This document shows, one piece after another, positions 26,845-35,673 of a DNA stretch of 64,000 nucleotides. The notes below the pieces were generated by a model. It was given only the letters and a program-made list of their open reading frames with translations. It did not search any database and was not told the DNA's origin. The stretch's first letter is position 1. Each line of letters begins with the position of its first letter. A program made the translations under genes and the position numbers. The DNA comes from Sphingomonas liriopis (GTDB taxonomy: Bacteria > Pseudomonadota > Alphaproteobacteria > Sphingomonadales > Sphingomonadaceae): positions 62,001 through 126,000 of the forward strand of contig NZ_JAMLDY010000008.1 in the NCBI RefSeq assembly GCF_024211255.1, given 5' to 3'.

Positions 26845-28239
26845 TTACGTTCCGCGCCCCCTGCGATCATCGATCGCACCACCTTCGAGTCCTGCGACCA
26901 CGCGCGCAAGCCCGACACCGTTAGACCCTTTGACGAGTACCGCGTCTCCCGCGCGAGCCAGGTCTTTCAGCCGGCCGAGCGCTGTCGCAGCATCGGCCAC
27001 ATGCATGACTTGCGTCCGGCCCTCAAGGGCCTCAGCGAGCGGAGCCATCGCTTCACCGACGAGCAGCGCCGTTTCGACGCGCGCGGCGAGGATCGGTTCG
27101 GCAAGCGCGGCATGATAATCGTCGGACGCCTCGCCCAGTTCGCGCATCTCGCCGAGCACCGCGACATGCCGCCCCGGCTCCTCGGCGAGCACCGCCAGCG
27201 TCGCGCGCATCGAGGCGGGATTGGCGTTGTAGCTCTCGTCGATCACCAGCACGTCGCCGCCTGCCACCGGCGCGAGGAAGCGCGCGCCGCGTCCCTGCAG
27301 CCCGCCCATCTCGGCCAGCGCAAGGCCAGCGCGGGCGAGGTCCGCGCCCGCCGCATCGACAGCCGCCAGCACCGCGAGCGCGTTGGACACCCAATGCATC
27401 CCCGGCTGCGACAGGGTGAACGACAGTTCGCGCGCACCCAGCTTCGCGGTGACGAACGACGCCCCCGACGGCAGCCGCATCGCCTCGATCGCGCGTACGT
27501 CGGCCCCCTTGTCGAGCCCGAAGGTGATCGTGCGCGCCGCATACGGCGCCGCGGCGGCGAGCAGCCGGTCGCGGTGCGGGCTGTCGTAGGGGACGATCGC
27601 GGTGCCGCCGGGCTCCAATCCGCGGAAGATCTCACCCTTGGCATCGGCGATCGCGCTTTCGTCGGCAAAGAAGGCGGTGTGCGCCGGCGCGATCGCGGTG
27701 ACGATCGCAATGTGCGGACGGACCAGCTGCGTCAGCTCGGCGAGTTCCCCGGCATGGTTCATCCCCATCTCGAACACGCCGATCCTGGTGTCGCGCGGCA
27801 TGCGGGCGAGGCTCAGCGGCACGCCGGTATGGTTGTTGTAGCTCTTGACCGAACGATGCACCGCGTCCGGCCGGCTGCGGTCGAGCGCGGCGAACAGCGC
27901 TTCCTTGGCGCTGGTCTTGCCGACCGACCCGGTGACGCCGATCACCGTGCCGCTCATCCGCGCGCGGGCCGCACGGCCGAGGTCGTTGAGCGCGGCGAAC
28001 GTATCGGCGACGCGGACATGCGGACAGGCGGTATCGACGGACACGATCGCCCCCGCCGCGCCTTGCGCGAATGCCTGGTCGAGGAAGCGGTGGCCGTCGG
28101 TGCTCTCGCCGGTCAGCGCGACGAACAGATCGCCCGGCCCGACCTCGCGGCTGTCGAACGCCACGCCCGTGACGGCGAAATCGGTGGAGGCGAGGCCGGC
28201 GGTAGCAGCGGCGATCTCCGCGGCGGTCCAGAGGGCCAT
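26845..28239 (-). CDS. murF: UDP-N-acetylmuramoyl-tripeptide--D-alanyl-D-alanine ligase
   Basis: 464 residues. Adds D-Ala-D-Ala (the ddl product) to the UDP-tripeptide. The P-loop GVTGSVGKTSAKEAL, the NYNNHTG-like SYNNHTGVPLSLA and DESYNANPASMRA mark MurF. The ATG at 28239 has the Shine-Dalgarno GGGGAGG 5 nt upstream, inside a hairpin formed by the end of a palindromic repeat. It sits 274 nt downstream of murE across two repeats. Confidence 0.97.
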   Translation of the reverse strand: MALWTAAEIAAATAGLASTDFAVTGVAFDSREVGPGDLFVALTGESTDGHRFLDQAFAQGAAGAIVSVDTACPHVRVADTFAALNDLGRAARARMSGTVIGVTGSVGKTSAKEALFAALDRSRPDAVHRSVKSYNNHTGVPLSLARMPRDTRIGVFEMGMNHAGELAELTQLVRPHIAIVTAIAPAHTAFFADESAIADAKGEIFRGLEPGGTAIVPYDSPHRDRLLAAAAPYAARTITFGLDKGADVRAIEAMRLPSGASFVTAKLGARELSFTLSQPGMHWVSNALAVLAAVDAAGADLARAGLALAEMGGLQGRGARFLAPVAGGDVLVIDESYNANPASMRATLAVLAEEPGRHVAVLGEMRELGEASDDYHAALAEPILAARVETALLVGEAMAPLAEALEGRTQVMHVADAATALGRLKDLARAGDAVLVKGSNGVGLARVVAGLEGGAIDDRRGRGT

Positions 28240-28243
28240 CAAA

Positions 28244-28373
28244 TCCTCCCCGGCACGGGGAGGTGGCACGGCGAAGCCGTGACGGAGGGGGGCTTCCGCA
28301 GACGGATCGCCCGCGGCGCTCCCCCTCCACCACGTCCTGCGGACGCGGTCCCCCTCCCCGTGCCAGGGAGGAT
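28244..28373. repeat. Family F palindromic repeat (inside dcw)
   Basis: TCCTCCCCGGCACGGGGAGG at 28244 is matched at the other end by CCCCTCCCCGTGCCAGGGAG near 28371, with inner segments GGCGAAGCCGTGACGGAGGG and complementary stretches around 28321-28352. It borders the murF start and leaves only 17 nt before the next repeat. Confidence 0.85.
28245..28263 (-). promoter_or_regulatory. Hairpin sequestering the murF ribosome-binding site
   Basis: On the transcribed strand CCTCCCC and GGGGAGG form a 7-bp stem with a 5-nt loop, ending 5 nt before the murF ATG. The 3' arm is the murF Shine-Dalgarno. The hairpin is the promoter-distal end of the family F repeat, so the repeat supplies both the ribosome-binding site and its block. 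The structure is read directly; an effect on translation is inference. Confidence 0.55.
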
Positions 28374-28390
28374 CAGGAGTCTCATTCCTG

Positions 28391-28498
28391 CGTCACCCCG
28401 GACTTGTTCCGGGGTCCACCAGGCCGCTATCGCGCAGCTGGAGGCTCTAGCCGTTCGCCTCGCCGCAGAGTGGACCCCGGAACAAGTCCGGGGTGACG
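28391..28498. repeat. Family A palindromic repeat, copy 5 (inside dcw)
   Basis: CCCCGGACTTGTTCCGGGG and its inverse, about 50 nt apart, lie just past the murE stop codon. With the family F element it makes the longest internal gap of the cluster (274 nt). Confidence 0.9.
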
Positions 28499-28513
28499 CA
28501 TGGCCTAGGCCCC

Positions 28514-29929
28514 TCACGCCGCGCACTCGCGCGCCACCGTCACGTCGTCGAACGGCAGTTCCATATCCCCGACGATCTGCCCCTGCTCATGTCCCTTGCC
28601 GGCGATCAGCACGATGTCCTCCGGCCCCGCCTCGGCGATCGCGGTGGCGATCGCCTCGCGCCGGTCACCGATCTCGCGCGCGTTGGTCGCGCCCTTCAGG
28701 ATCGCGGCGCGGATCGTCGCGGGGTCTTCGGTGCGCGGATTGTCGTCGGTGACGATGGCGAGGTCCGCCTGCATCTGCGCGACCTGGCCCATCGTCTCGC
28801 GCTTGCCGGCGTCGCGGTCGCCGCCGGCGCCGAACACGACGATCAGCCGCCCGGCGGTATGCGGCTTCAGCGCCGCGATCGCCGCCTCCAGCGCGTCGGG
28901 GGTATGCGCGTAATCGACATAGACCGGCGCGCCACCACGCGCGATCGCCGCGCGTTCGAGCCGCCCGCGCACCGGCTGCAAACGCGCCAGATTGGCGATC
29001 GTGGCGGCGACGTCGCCACCGGTCGCGATCACCAGCCCCGCCGCGACCAGCGCGTTCGCCGCCTGATACCCGCCAATCAGCGGCAGCATCACCCGATGCG
29101 TCGCGCCCTCCGCCTCGATGGTCAGCCCCTGCCCCAGCAGCGTCGGATCACGCCCCACCAACCGCAGCGTCTGCCCCCGCTCGCCGACCGTCACCAGCCG
29201 GTTGCCGCGCGCCTTGGCGAGGTCGATCACCCGCGCCGATTCGATGTCGTCCGCCCACACCACCGCGGTGCCGTCGGGGCTCAGCACCTCGGAGAACAGC
29301 CGCAGCTTCGCGGTCAGATAGGCGCCCATGTCGCCATGATAGTCGAGGTGATCGCGGCTGAGGTTGGTGAACGCCGCCGCCGCGACGTTCAGCCCCTCGG
29401 TGCGATACTGGACCAGGCCGTGGCTCGACGCCTCGAACGCCAGATGCGTCACGCCCTCGCGCGCCAGCCCCGCGACGTTGGACAGGAAGGTGACGACGTC
29501 GGGCGTGGTCAGCCCGGTCGTCACGCGTTCGTCGGCGGTGGTGACGCCCAGCGTCCCGATCGAGGCGGCATGCTCGCCCGCCATCCGCCACAATTGCCGC
29601 GTCATCTCGACGGTCGAGGTCTTGCCGTTGGTCCCGGTCACCGCCACTGCCAGCCGCGGAAACGGCGCGAAGAAGCGTGCCGCCAGCTGCGCGAAACATT
29701 CGCGCGGGTTGTCCGCGGCGATCGCCACCGCGCCCTCGACCGCGACGCCGGGCCGCGCCACGACCGCGATCGCGCCCGATCGCACCGCATCGGCGATATA
29801 ATCCTCGCCGTTCACCCGCACGCCCTGGAACGCGCCGAAGACGGTGCCCGGCGCGACCTTGCGGTGATCGATCGCGAAGCCGGTGACCACCGCCTCCTCA
29901 TGGCCGCCGGTGAGCGCCGCCAGCTTCAT
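28514..29929 (-). CDS. murE: UDP-MurNAc-L-Ala-D-Glu--meso-diaminopimelate ligase
   Basis: 471 residues. Adds meso-diaminopimelate as the third residue of the stem peptide. The P-loop VTGTNGKTSTVEMTRQL and, decisive for substrate, the DNPR motif in VTDDNPRTEDPATIR indicate the diaminopimelate-specific type. The start lies 10 nt downstream of the ftsI stop. The last codons (ARECAA) end just before a family A repeat. Confidence 0.97.
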   Translation of the reverse strand: MKLAALTGGHEEAVVTGFAIDHRKVAPGTVFGAFQGVRVNGEDYIADAVRSGAIAVVARPGVAVEGAVAIAADNPRECFAQLAARFFAPFPRLAVAVTGTNGKTSTVEMTRQLWRMAGEHAASIGTLGVTTADERVTTGLTTPDVVTFLSNVAGLAREGVTHLAFEASSHGLVQYRTEGLNVAAAAFTNLSRDHLDYHGDMGAYLTAKLRLFSEVLSPDGTAVVWADDIESARVIDLAKARGNRLVTVGERGQTLRLVGRDPTLLGQGLTIEAEGATHRVMLPLIGGYQAANALVAAGLVIATGGDVAATIANLARLQPVRGRLERAAIARGGAPVYVDYAHTPDALEAAIAALKPHTAGRLIVVFGAGGDRDAGKRETMGQVAQMQADLAIVTDDNPRTEDPATIRAAILKGATNAREIGDRREAIATAIAEAGPEDIVLIAGKGHEQGQIVGDMELPFDDVTVARECAA

Positions 29930-29939
29930 CGTTCCGCCC

Positions 29940-31652
29940 TCAATTGTCGTTGGCCTGTTTCTGCGCAGGGTCCTGCCACAACAGCGGCATCATCTCGGAC
30001 ACGTCGATATCGCGGCGCGCGTCGGGCACCACGCCCAGCATCGCACCGACCCGCGCGATCGTGCGGCCGACGACCGGGGCTGCGTTCCACGCGGCGGTCT
30101 TCCACCCACCAGTCTCCTTCGTGCCGAGCGGCGAATCGAGCATCGCCAATACGACATAACGCGGCGCGTCCATCGGAAAAGCCGCGGCGAAGGTCGCGAC
30201 GTTGCGCGAATGGTCGTATCCGCCCGCGACCGCCGCCTCGGCCGTACCGGTCTTGCCGCCGACGCGATAGCCCGGCGCATCGCCCTTGCGCCCCGTACCG
30301 CGCATCACGATGAGCCGCAGCATCTGGCGCATCCGCGCGCTCGTCGCCTCGCTGATGACGCGGCGGCCGACCGGCGCCTTGCCGGGTGCAACCTTCATCA
30401 GCGTCGCCGGCCGCCACACGCCGCCGTTGACCAGGGCGGCATAGGCGGAGGCGAGATGCAGCGGCGTCACCGCGATGCCATGGCCGTACGCGGTGGTCAT
30501 CGTCGTCGTGCGCGCCCAATAGCCCGGCATCAGCGGCCGCCCCTTCTCGCGCAGCTCGATATCGGGCTTGGTGTCGAAGCCCAGCTTGCGGAACATCGCC
30601 TGCATCTTCTGCGGCCCGACCTCGTCGGCGATCCGCGCGGTGGCGATGTTGGACGAATAGATCAGCGTCTCGGGCATCGACAGCCAGCGCTTGGGATCGC
30701 CGCGCTCGTCATGGATGGTGAAGCCGCCGACTTTGAGCGGATGCGTCGCGTCGAACTTGCGGTTCAGCGTCACCGTGCCGGTGTCGATCGCGGTCGCGAC
30801 GGTGATCGGCTTGAACGTCGATCCCAGCTCGAACACGCTCTGCGTCGTGATGTTGCGCAGCTCCTCGCTGCCCGCCATGCCGACGCGATTGGGATTGAAC
30901 GTCGGCAGCGAGACCATCGCGATCACCTCGCCGGTGTCGACGTCGAGCACGATGCCCCCGGCACCACGCGCGGAGAAGGTGCCCATCGCGCGGCCGAGCT
31001 CGCTCTCCATCGCCGCCTGCACGCGCGCATCGAGCGACAGCGCCACCGGCTGCCCCGCCTTGGTCGGATCGAGCAGGCGTTCGTCGAGCACGCGCTCCAT
31101 CCCGCTCATGCCGTGGCCGTCGGTCGACAGGAAACCCAGCGCATGGCTCGCCATCGTCGATTGCGGGTACAATCGCTGCGTCTCGCGCGCGAAGACCAAA
31201 GCGGGTTCGCCGATGGCATTGACCTGTTCGACCAGCGCCGGGCTGGCGCGGCGCTGCAGGTAGACGAAGCTCACCGGCTTGGTCAGCTGATCGTAGAACC
31301 AGGCCTGGTCGCCGCGATCGGGCATCAGCGCGGCGAGCCGGCTGGCGATCTCCATCCTGTCGCCGATGATCTGCTTCGGATGGACCGCGATCGTCCACGC
31401 ATCGATCGTGCGGGCGAGCGGCGCGCCGTTGCGATCGACGATGTCGCCGCGCGCCGCCAGCGTCGCGACGCGCGTCTCCGCCTCGCCGCCCGACAGCAGC
31501 CCGAGCATCGCCAGCCGGCCGATGACCAGGGTCACCGCGGCGGCGAACAGCATCATCAGCATCATCAGCCGCATGTGCGACGTCGCGACCAGCGCGTGGC
31601 GCTGGCCGGCGCTGCGCCGCTGCGGCATCGGGCGGGCGACGATGACGGTCAA
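29940..31652 (-). CDS. ftsI: Septal transpeptidase FtsI (penicillin-binding protein 3)
   Basis: 570 residues. One N-terminal membrane helix (about 28-50), a pedestal domain and a transpeptidase domain. The catalytic SxxK is in FELGSTFKPITVA, SxN in IYSSNIATA and KTG in VGGKTGTAEAA. It crosslinks septal peptidoglycan with FtsW. The start is read as a TTG overlapping the ftsL stop (TTGA); the alternative ATG at 31628 drops eight residues. Confidence 0.95.
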   Translation of the reverse strand: MTVIVARPMPQRRSAGQRHALVATSHMRLMMLMMLFAAAVTLVIGRLAMLGLLSGGEAETRVATLAARGDIVDRNGAPLARTIDAWTIAVHPKQIIGDRMEIASRLAALMPDRGDQAWFYDQLTKPVSFVYLQRRASPALVEQVNAIGEPALVFARETQRLYPQSTMASHALGFLSTDGHGMSGMERVLDERLLDPTKAGQPVALSLDARVQAAMESELGRAMGTFSARGAGGIVLDVDTGEVIAMVSLPTFNPNRVGMAGSEELRNITTQSVFELGSTFKPITVATAIDTGTVTLNRKFDATHPLKVGGFTIHDERGDPKRWLSMPETLIYSSNIATARIADEVGPQKMQAMFRKLGFDTKPDIELREKGRPLMPGYWARTTTMTTAYGHGIAVTPLHLASAYAALVNGGVWRPATLMKVAPGKAPVGRRVISEATSARMRQMLRLIVMRGTGRKGDAPGYRVGGKTGTAEAAVAGGYDHSRNVATFAAAFPMDAPRYVVLAMLDSPLGTKETGGWKTAAWNAAPVVGRTIARVGAMLGVVPDARRDIDVSEMMPLLWQDPAQKQANDN

Positions 31653-32278
31653 CGCTTGCGGGCCTCCGCGCGCGCGCTGCTCAGGATATCGCCGAGCGTC
31701 GTGTCGGACAGCAGCTTCTTGTCGAGCATCGCCACCGCCTGCGGCCGCACCTTGGCGACCGCGACCTTGGCGCGCGCCGCTTCGTTGAGCTTGGCGATCA
31801 GCGGCGCGCTCTTCTCGATCGCGGCGACCTTGATGACGACGGCGCGCTTGGCCATCGGCATCGCCGCGGCGACCTGCACCACCGCCGGTGCCGGCGTCGC
31901 GACCGGCGCGACCGGATTGACCGTGGGCAGCGAGGGCACGACCAGCGCCGCGGTCTGCACGCCGGGCTCGCCGACGCCGATCTGGTTGACGTCGAGGCTG
32001 GCGAGCGCGCCCTCGTCGGTGACGAACTGCCCCGCCACCGGCGCGGCGAGCGACAGCGTCTCGCCGTTCCACTTTTCGAGCTGGGCGAGGTTCGCGCGCG
32101 TCTCGAACTCGGTCTCGAGCGCGCGGATGTCGCGCTCCGCCGAATCGATCTTGCGGTTCATCCCGTCGAGCTTCTTGCGCTCCGCCGCGACCTGCAGCGA
32201 CACCAGGTAGAAGCCGAGGACGATGGCGACACAGCCACCGAACCACCCGATCCCCTTCAACCGATACGCCGCCGTCAT
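31649..32278 (-). CDS. ftsL: FtsL-like cell division protein
   Basis: 209 residues, identified mainly by position between rsmH and ftsI. One membrane helix (about residues 8-27, [20 protein letters not shown]) is followed by a heptad-like coiled coil (about 28-70), the bitopic pattern of FtsL. The rest, Ala/Val/Pro-rich and then Lys/Ala-rich, is longer than in Escherichia coli FtsL (about 120 residues) but is common in this order. The start overlaps the rsmH stop by 4 nt; the end overlaps the ftsI TTG. Confidence 0.85.
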   Translation of the reverse strand: MTAAYRLKGIGWFGGCVAIVLGFYLVSLQVAAERKKLDGMNRKIDSAERDIRALETEFETRANLAQLEKWNGETLSLAAPVAGQFVTDEGALASLDVNQIGVGEPGVQTAALVVPSLPTVNPVAPVATPAPAVVQVAAAMPMAKRAVVIKVAAIEKSAPLIAKLNEAARAKVAVAKVRPQAVAMLDKKLLSDTTLGDILSSARAEARKR

Positions 32279-33228
32279 GCCGTCACCTCCGTCAGATCCG
32301 TGTCGCCCCACGCCGGGGCCGCCGTCCGTATCGCCGTCCGCAACGTCGCGGATCGGGCGCGCGGGTTGCGCGCAACCTCTGCATCGCCGGCGCGCGTTCC
32401 GCGGCCGACCTTCTCGAAACTTGGGCGCCGGCTCGCGCCCGTTTGCGGCAGGTGCCGCGACCCGCCCGGCGCATTGCCGGACCGGTCGCGCAGGAAGCGC
32501 TTGACCAGCCGGTCCTCCAGGCTGTGGAACGTCACGATCGCCAGCCGCCCGCCCGGCTTCAGCACGCGCTCCGCGGCGGCGAGACCATCGGCCAGCTCGC
32601 CCAGCTCGCGGTTCACATGGATGCGGATCGCCTGAAAGGTGCGCGTCGCCGGATCCTTCTTGTCGTGCGGCCGGTGGCCCAGCGCCTTGCGCACCACGTT
32701 GGCCAGTTCCGACGTGCGGGTCAGCGGCCGGGCGGCGACGATCGCGCGCGCGACGCGGCGCGACTTGGGCTCATCGCCGTAATGATAGAGGACGTCGGCG
32801 ATCGCCTCCTCGTCCGCCTCGTTGACGAAGTCGGCGGCGCTCGCCCCCTCCTGGCTCATCCGCATGTCGAGCGGGCCGTCGGACTGGAACGAGAAGCCGC
32901 GCTCGGCCTGATCGAGCTGCATCGACGACACGCCGATATCCATCGTCAACCCGTCGACCGGCGCATCGAGCGCCGCCTCCAGCGCCGAAAAGTCGCTGTG
33001 CACCAGCGTCAGCCCGGCGATGTTCGCGGCACGCCCGGCGGCGATCGCATCGGGATCGCGATCGAAGGCGATCACCTGCGCGCCCGTCGCGAGGATCGCA
33101 CGGGTATAGCCGCCCGCGCCGAAGGTCGCGTCCACGATCGTCTCGCCCGGGGCGGGGGCGAGCGCGGCGACGACTTCGTCGAGCAGCACCGGAACATGGG
33201 GGGCGTCATCGCTCACATTGCCGGTCAC
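32275..33228 (-). CDS. rsmH: 16S rRNA (cytosine-1402-N4)-methyltransferase
   Basis: 317 residues. S-adenosylmethionine-dependent methylation of C1402 of 16S rRNA; the second gene of most dcw clusters (also called mraW). [36 protein letters not shown] [16 protein letters not shown] and [14 protein letters not shown] are clear family motifs. The start is a GTG overlapping the mraZ stop by 4 nt (GTGA); a second GTG four codons later is possible. Confidence 0.96.
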   Translation of the reverse strand: MTGNVSDDAPHVPVLLDEVVAALAPAPGETIVDATFGAGGYTRAILATGAQVIAFDRDPDAIAAGRAANIAGLTLVHSDFSALEAALDAPVDGLTMDIGVSSMQLDQAERGFSFQSDGPLDMRMSQEGASAADFVNEADEEAIADVLYHYGDEPKSRRVARAIVAARPLTRTSELANVVRKALGHRPHDKKDPATRTFQAIRIHVNRELGELADGLAAAERVLKPGGRLAIVTFHSLEDRLVKRFLRDRSGNAPGGSRHLPQTGASRRPSFEKVGRGTRAGDAEVARNPRARSATLRTAIRTAAPAWGDTDLTEVTA

Positions 33229-33725
33229 AGGGCGATCCCCTTGTCCTGGCAATAATAGCGGCAGGCGGCGACCATCTGGGCTGCGATCCCCGGCGTCGAC
33301 AGCAGCGTCCTGGGGTCCCAGATCTCGATATAGTCGAGCGTGCCCCAGAAGAAGGCGTGCGCGCCGATGTTGGCGTAGAAACGCGGGAAACCAGGCATGA
33401 TGAAGCGCCCGGAACCGTCGAACGGCACCGCCTCGCCATTGGCGCCGCCGCGCTTGATATTGTGGTCGATCTTGCCGTCCGCGCCCCGCGACAGCGCGAC
33501 GCGCTCGTTCAGCTCGCGCTTCAGCTCGGCGAGATAGGCGGGATCGTAGGCGACCAGGCAGGGCTGGTCCTCGTGCGCGGCTATGATGACGGTGCCGCCG
33601 TCCTTGCCGTCGGCGCGCGGTGCATTCTCGGCCAGCGTGTGGCGAAGCGCGTTGGGGATGGCGACCCGCCCCTTGTCGTCGACAAGAGCAAGTCCGCTTC
33701 CCTGATAATCGCCCCTTTCCGACAC
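33225..33725 (-). CDS. mraZ: Transcriptional regulator MraZ
   Basis: 166 residues with two SpoVT-AbrB-like beta domains. MraZ rings bind repeats upstream of their own gene and regulate the dcw cluster. The domain segments [13 protein letters not shown] and the later [14 protein letters not shown] fit the family. The start is a GTG at 33725; no ATG fits the domain start. It is the first gene of the cluster, with candidate operators at 33856-33890 and 34001-34016. Confidence 0.92.
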   Translation of the reverse strand: MSERGDYQGSGLALVDDKGRVAIPNALRHTLAENAPRADGKDGGTVIIAAHEDQPCLVAYDPAYLAELKRELNERVALSRGADGKIDHNIKRGGANGEAVPFDGSGRFIMPGFPRFYANIGAHAFFWGTLDYIEIWDPRTLLSTPGIAAQMVAACRYYCQDKGIAL

Positions 33726-33855
33726 GCCCGTCTCGCACCCTGACGCGCACGGCCCACCCCGTCGAAAACAGCCCTCGCTGCCGTCGACCCTTCGCGAAAA
33801 ACGCAAAGCGATGATGCCTGCCCCGTTGTTGATTGATTGGTATCAACACAGGTCC

Positions 33856-33890
33856 GGGGAAGCAACGGGATTTTTGGGGAGGAACGGGGA
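33856..33890 (+). promoter_or_regulatory. Candidate MraZ operator: four GGGA motifs at exact 10-bp spacing
   Basis: GGGA occurs at 33857-33860, 33867-33870, 33877-33880 and 33887-33890 on the plus strand, i.e. one per helical turn, 131-165 nt upstream of the mraZ start and opposite in direction to the gene. In Escherichia coli MraZ is known to bind direct TGGG-type repeats with the same 10-bp period. A TTGACC on the minus strand (33908-33913) could be the -35 element just upstream, but no good -10 is visible. The call is by analogy. Confidence 0.6.
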
Positions 33891-34000
33891 AATCACACCC
33901 GATCTGCGGTCAACCGGGCGGAGGATCGCTCCGTCGGGATGGCGAGCATGGACCCGCAAGGCGACGCGAAATCGCCGATCGCGGGCATGCGCGGTGGCTT

Positions 34001-34016
34001 TTCCCCGATTTTCCCC
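34001..34016 (-). promoter_or_regulatory. Second candidate MraZ operator: two boxes in the opposite orientation
   Basis: On the minus strand GGGGAAAATCGGGGAA contains two GGGGAA motifs 10 bp apart, in the same sense as mraZ. They lie 10 nt past the stop codon of the preceding gene and about 110 nt from the four-box array. Two oriented arrays could allow looping or control of two start sites. Confidence 0.4.
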
Positions 34017-34025
34017 GGTGGATCG

Positions 34026-34307
34026 TCATCGTGGCGCCTGGCCGTTGCTCGTCGCCGGCGCGACGCCCAGTTCGGCGAGCGGTTCGCCCGAGGAATCGGC
34101 CGCCGCCGCGGCGGCGCCCGCATTGGTCATGGCGATGTTGGCGACGACGTCGGCCTGCGCCGATCCCGCGGTCGCGATCGGCCGCTCGCGCGTCGCCGAT
34201 CCCAGGATCGCGCTCGCGATCACGATCAGCAGGACCACGGCGACAAGGCCGATGATCCCGACCTTGATCCGCTGCATCGTCTGGTGAGTGTCTCGCACGG
34301 CTCTCAT
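34026..34307 (-). CDS. Small single-span membrane protein of unknown function
   Basis: 93 residues from the ATG at 34307, or 83 from the ATG at 34277 (MQRIKVGIIG...); neither has a clear ribosome-binding site. One membrane helix (VGIIGLVAVVLLIVIASAIL) is followed by an Ala/Ser-rich, probably periplasmic, tail. I do not recognise the family. It lies between cysK and the mraZ promoter region, in the same direction, with a family A repeat upstream. Confidence 0.65.
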   Translation of the reverse strand: MRAVRDTHQTMQRIKVGIIGLVAVVLLIVIASAILGSATRERPIATAGSAQADVVANIAMTNAGAAAAAADSSGEPLAELGVAPATSNGQAPR

Positions 34308-34400
34308 CTTGTCGTGCGACCGTAACGCTTCGTCACCGCTTTGTCGAATTTGCGATTCGTAAGGGGTGGAGGGGTGTCCGGAACGCGTCCACGAACCCGT

Positions 34401-34508
34401 CGTCACCCCGGACTTGTTCCGGGGTCCACCGATCCGCAAGCGCGGGACTGGAGCCTCCTACCGCGCGCCCAAACGCGAAGTGGACCCCGGAACACGTCCG
34501 GGGTGACG
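34401..34508. repeat. Family A palindromic repeat, copy 6
   Basis: CCCCGGACTTGTTCCGGGG is mirrored by CCCCGGAACACGTCCGGGG. It lies 24 nt past the cysK stop codon, where it could also end cysK transcription. Confidence 0.9.
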
Positions 34509-34531
34509 GTGGAGGGGAGCAGCGTCCGCCC

Positions 34532-35500
34532 CTATTCCAGCCCCTTCTCCGCACGCCACGCCGGATCGTACAGCGACGACAGATAACGGAACCCCGTATC
34601 GCACAGGATCGTCGCGACCCGCTTGCCCCGCCCCAGATGCCCAGCCAGCCGCACCGCGCCCGCGACGTTGATCCCCGACGACAGCCCCAGGCACAGCCCC
34701 TCCTCGTCAAGCAGCCGGCGCACCCAGTAATAGCCCTCGGCATCGGAGATCCGGAACTGCGTATCGATCGGCGCGCCTTCCAGATTGGCGGTGATCCGCC
34801 CCTGCCCGATCCCCTCGGCGACCGACGATCCCTCCGACCGCAGCTCGCCATGCGCATAATATTCGTACAGCGCCGCGCCATGCGGATCGCTGAGCGCGAT
34901 GCACACGCCCTCGTCCTTGGCCTTCAGCCCCAGCCCGACGCCGGCGATCGTACCGCCGGTCCCGGCCGCGCAGGTGAAGCCGTCGATCCGCCCGTCCATC
35001 TGCTGCCAGATCTCCTCGGCGGTGCCGACGATATGCGCGCGGCGGTTGGCGACGTTGTCGAACTGGTTCGCCCAGATCGCATTGTCGCGCTCCTCGGCGA
35101 TGCGGCGGCTGGTGTGGACGAAATGGCAGGGGCTGGCATAGGGCGCCGCCGGTACCAACACCAGCTCGGCGCCCAGCGCGCGAAGCGTGTCCATCTTCTC
35201 GCGGCTCTGCGTCTCGGGCATCACGATGATCGTGCGATAGCCCTTGGCGTTGGCGACCAGCGCCAGCCCGATGCCGGTATTGCCCGCGGTCCCTTCGACG
35301 ATCGTCCCGCCGGGATGCAGCACGCCGCGCGCCTCCGCATCCTCGACGATGGCCAGCGCCGCGCGATCCTTCACGCTCGCGCCGGGGTTGGCGAATTCGC
35401 ACTTGCCGAAGATGTCGCTGCCGCTCGCCTCGCTCGGCCCCTTCAGGCGGACGAGGGGCGTGTTGCCGATCAGGGCCAGGGTATCGGGCGTCGTATGCAT
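34532..35500 (-). CDS. cysK: Cysteine synthase A
   Basis: 322 residues. Pyridoxal-phosphate enzyme making cysteine from O-acetylserine and sulfide. The Schiff-base lysine lies in NPGASVKDRAAL; the substrate loop is EGTAGNTGIGLA, and the phosphate-binding loop AAGTGGTIAGVGLGLK. GNTPLVRLK at the N-terminus is typical. The ATG at 35500 is chosen because upstream in-frame codons read as Arg-rich noise. Monocistronic by position. Confidence 0.94.
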   Translation of the reverse strand: MHTTPDTLALIGNTPLVRLKGPSEASGSDIFGKCEFANPGASVKDRAALAIVEDAEARGVLHPGGTIVEGTAGNTGIGLALVANAKGYRTIIVMPETQSREKMDTLRALGAELVLVPAAPYASPCHFVHTSRRIAEERDNAIWANQFDNVANRRAHIVGTAEEIWQQMDGRIDGFTCAAGTGGTIAGVGLGLKAKDEGVCIALSDPHGAALYEYYAHGELRSEGSSVAEGIGQGRITANLEGAPIDTQFRISDAEGYYWVRRLLDEEGLCLGLSSGINVAGAVRLAGHLGRGKRVATILCDTGFRYLSSLYDPAWRAEKGLE

Positions 35501-35673
35501 CGTCGCTAGATGGCGCCTGTCGCCCCGCGCCACAAGCGAAGCTGCGCTTGGCCGATGCAAAGCCACGCCTCTCCGGCGCGCCCGTCCGGCCCGACAATCC
35601 GCCGCAATGCGGCAAATCGATGGGTCATCCGCCTTGACGCTACCGTATCGCATGCGCAAAGCCTCGTTTCGCT

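Noticed and set aside
25876..28752. A 958-codon open frame on the plus strand opposite mraY and murF
   Set aside because: In high-GC DNA the antisense frames of real genes stay open. The product is Arg/His/Asp-rich without motifs, and the minus strand codes for two certain enzymes.
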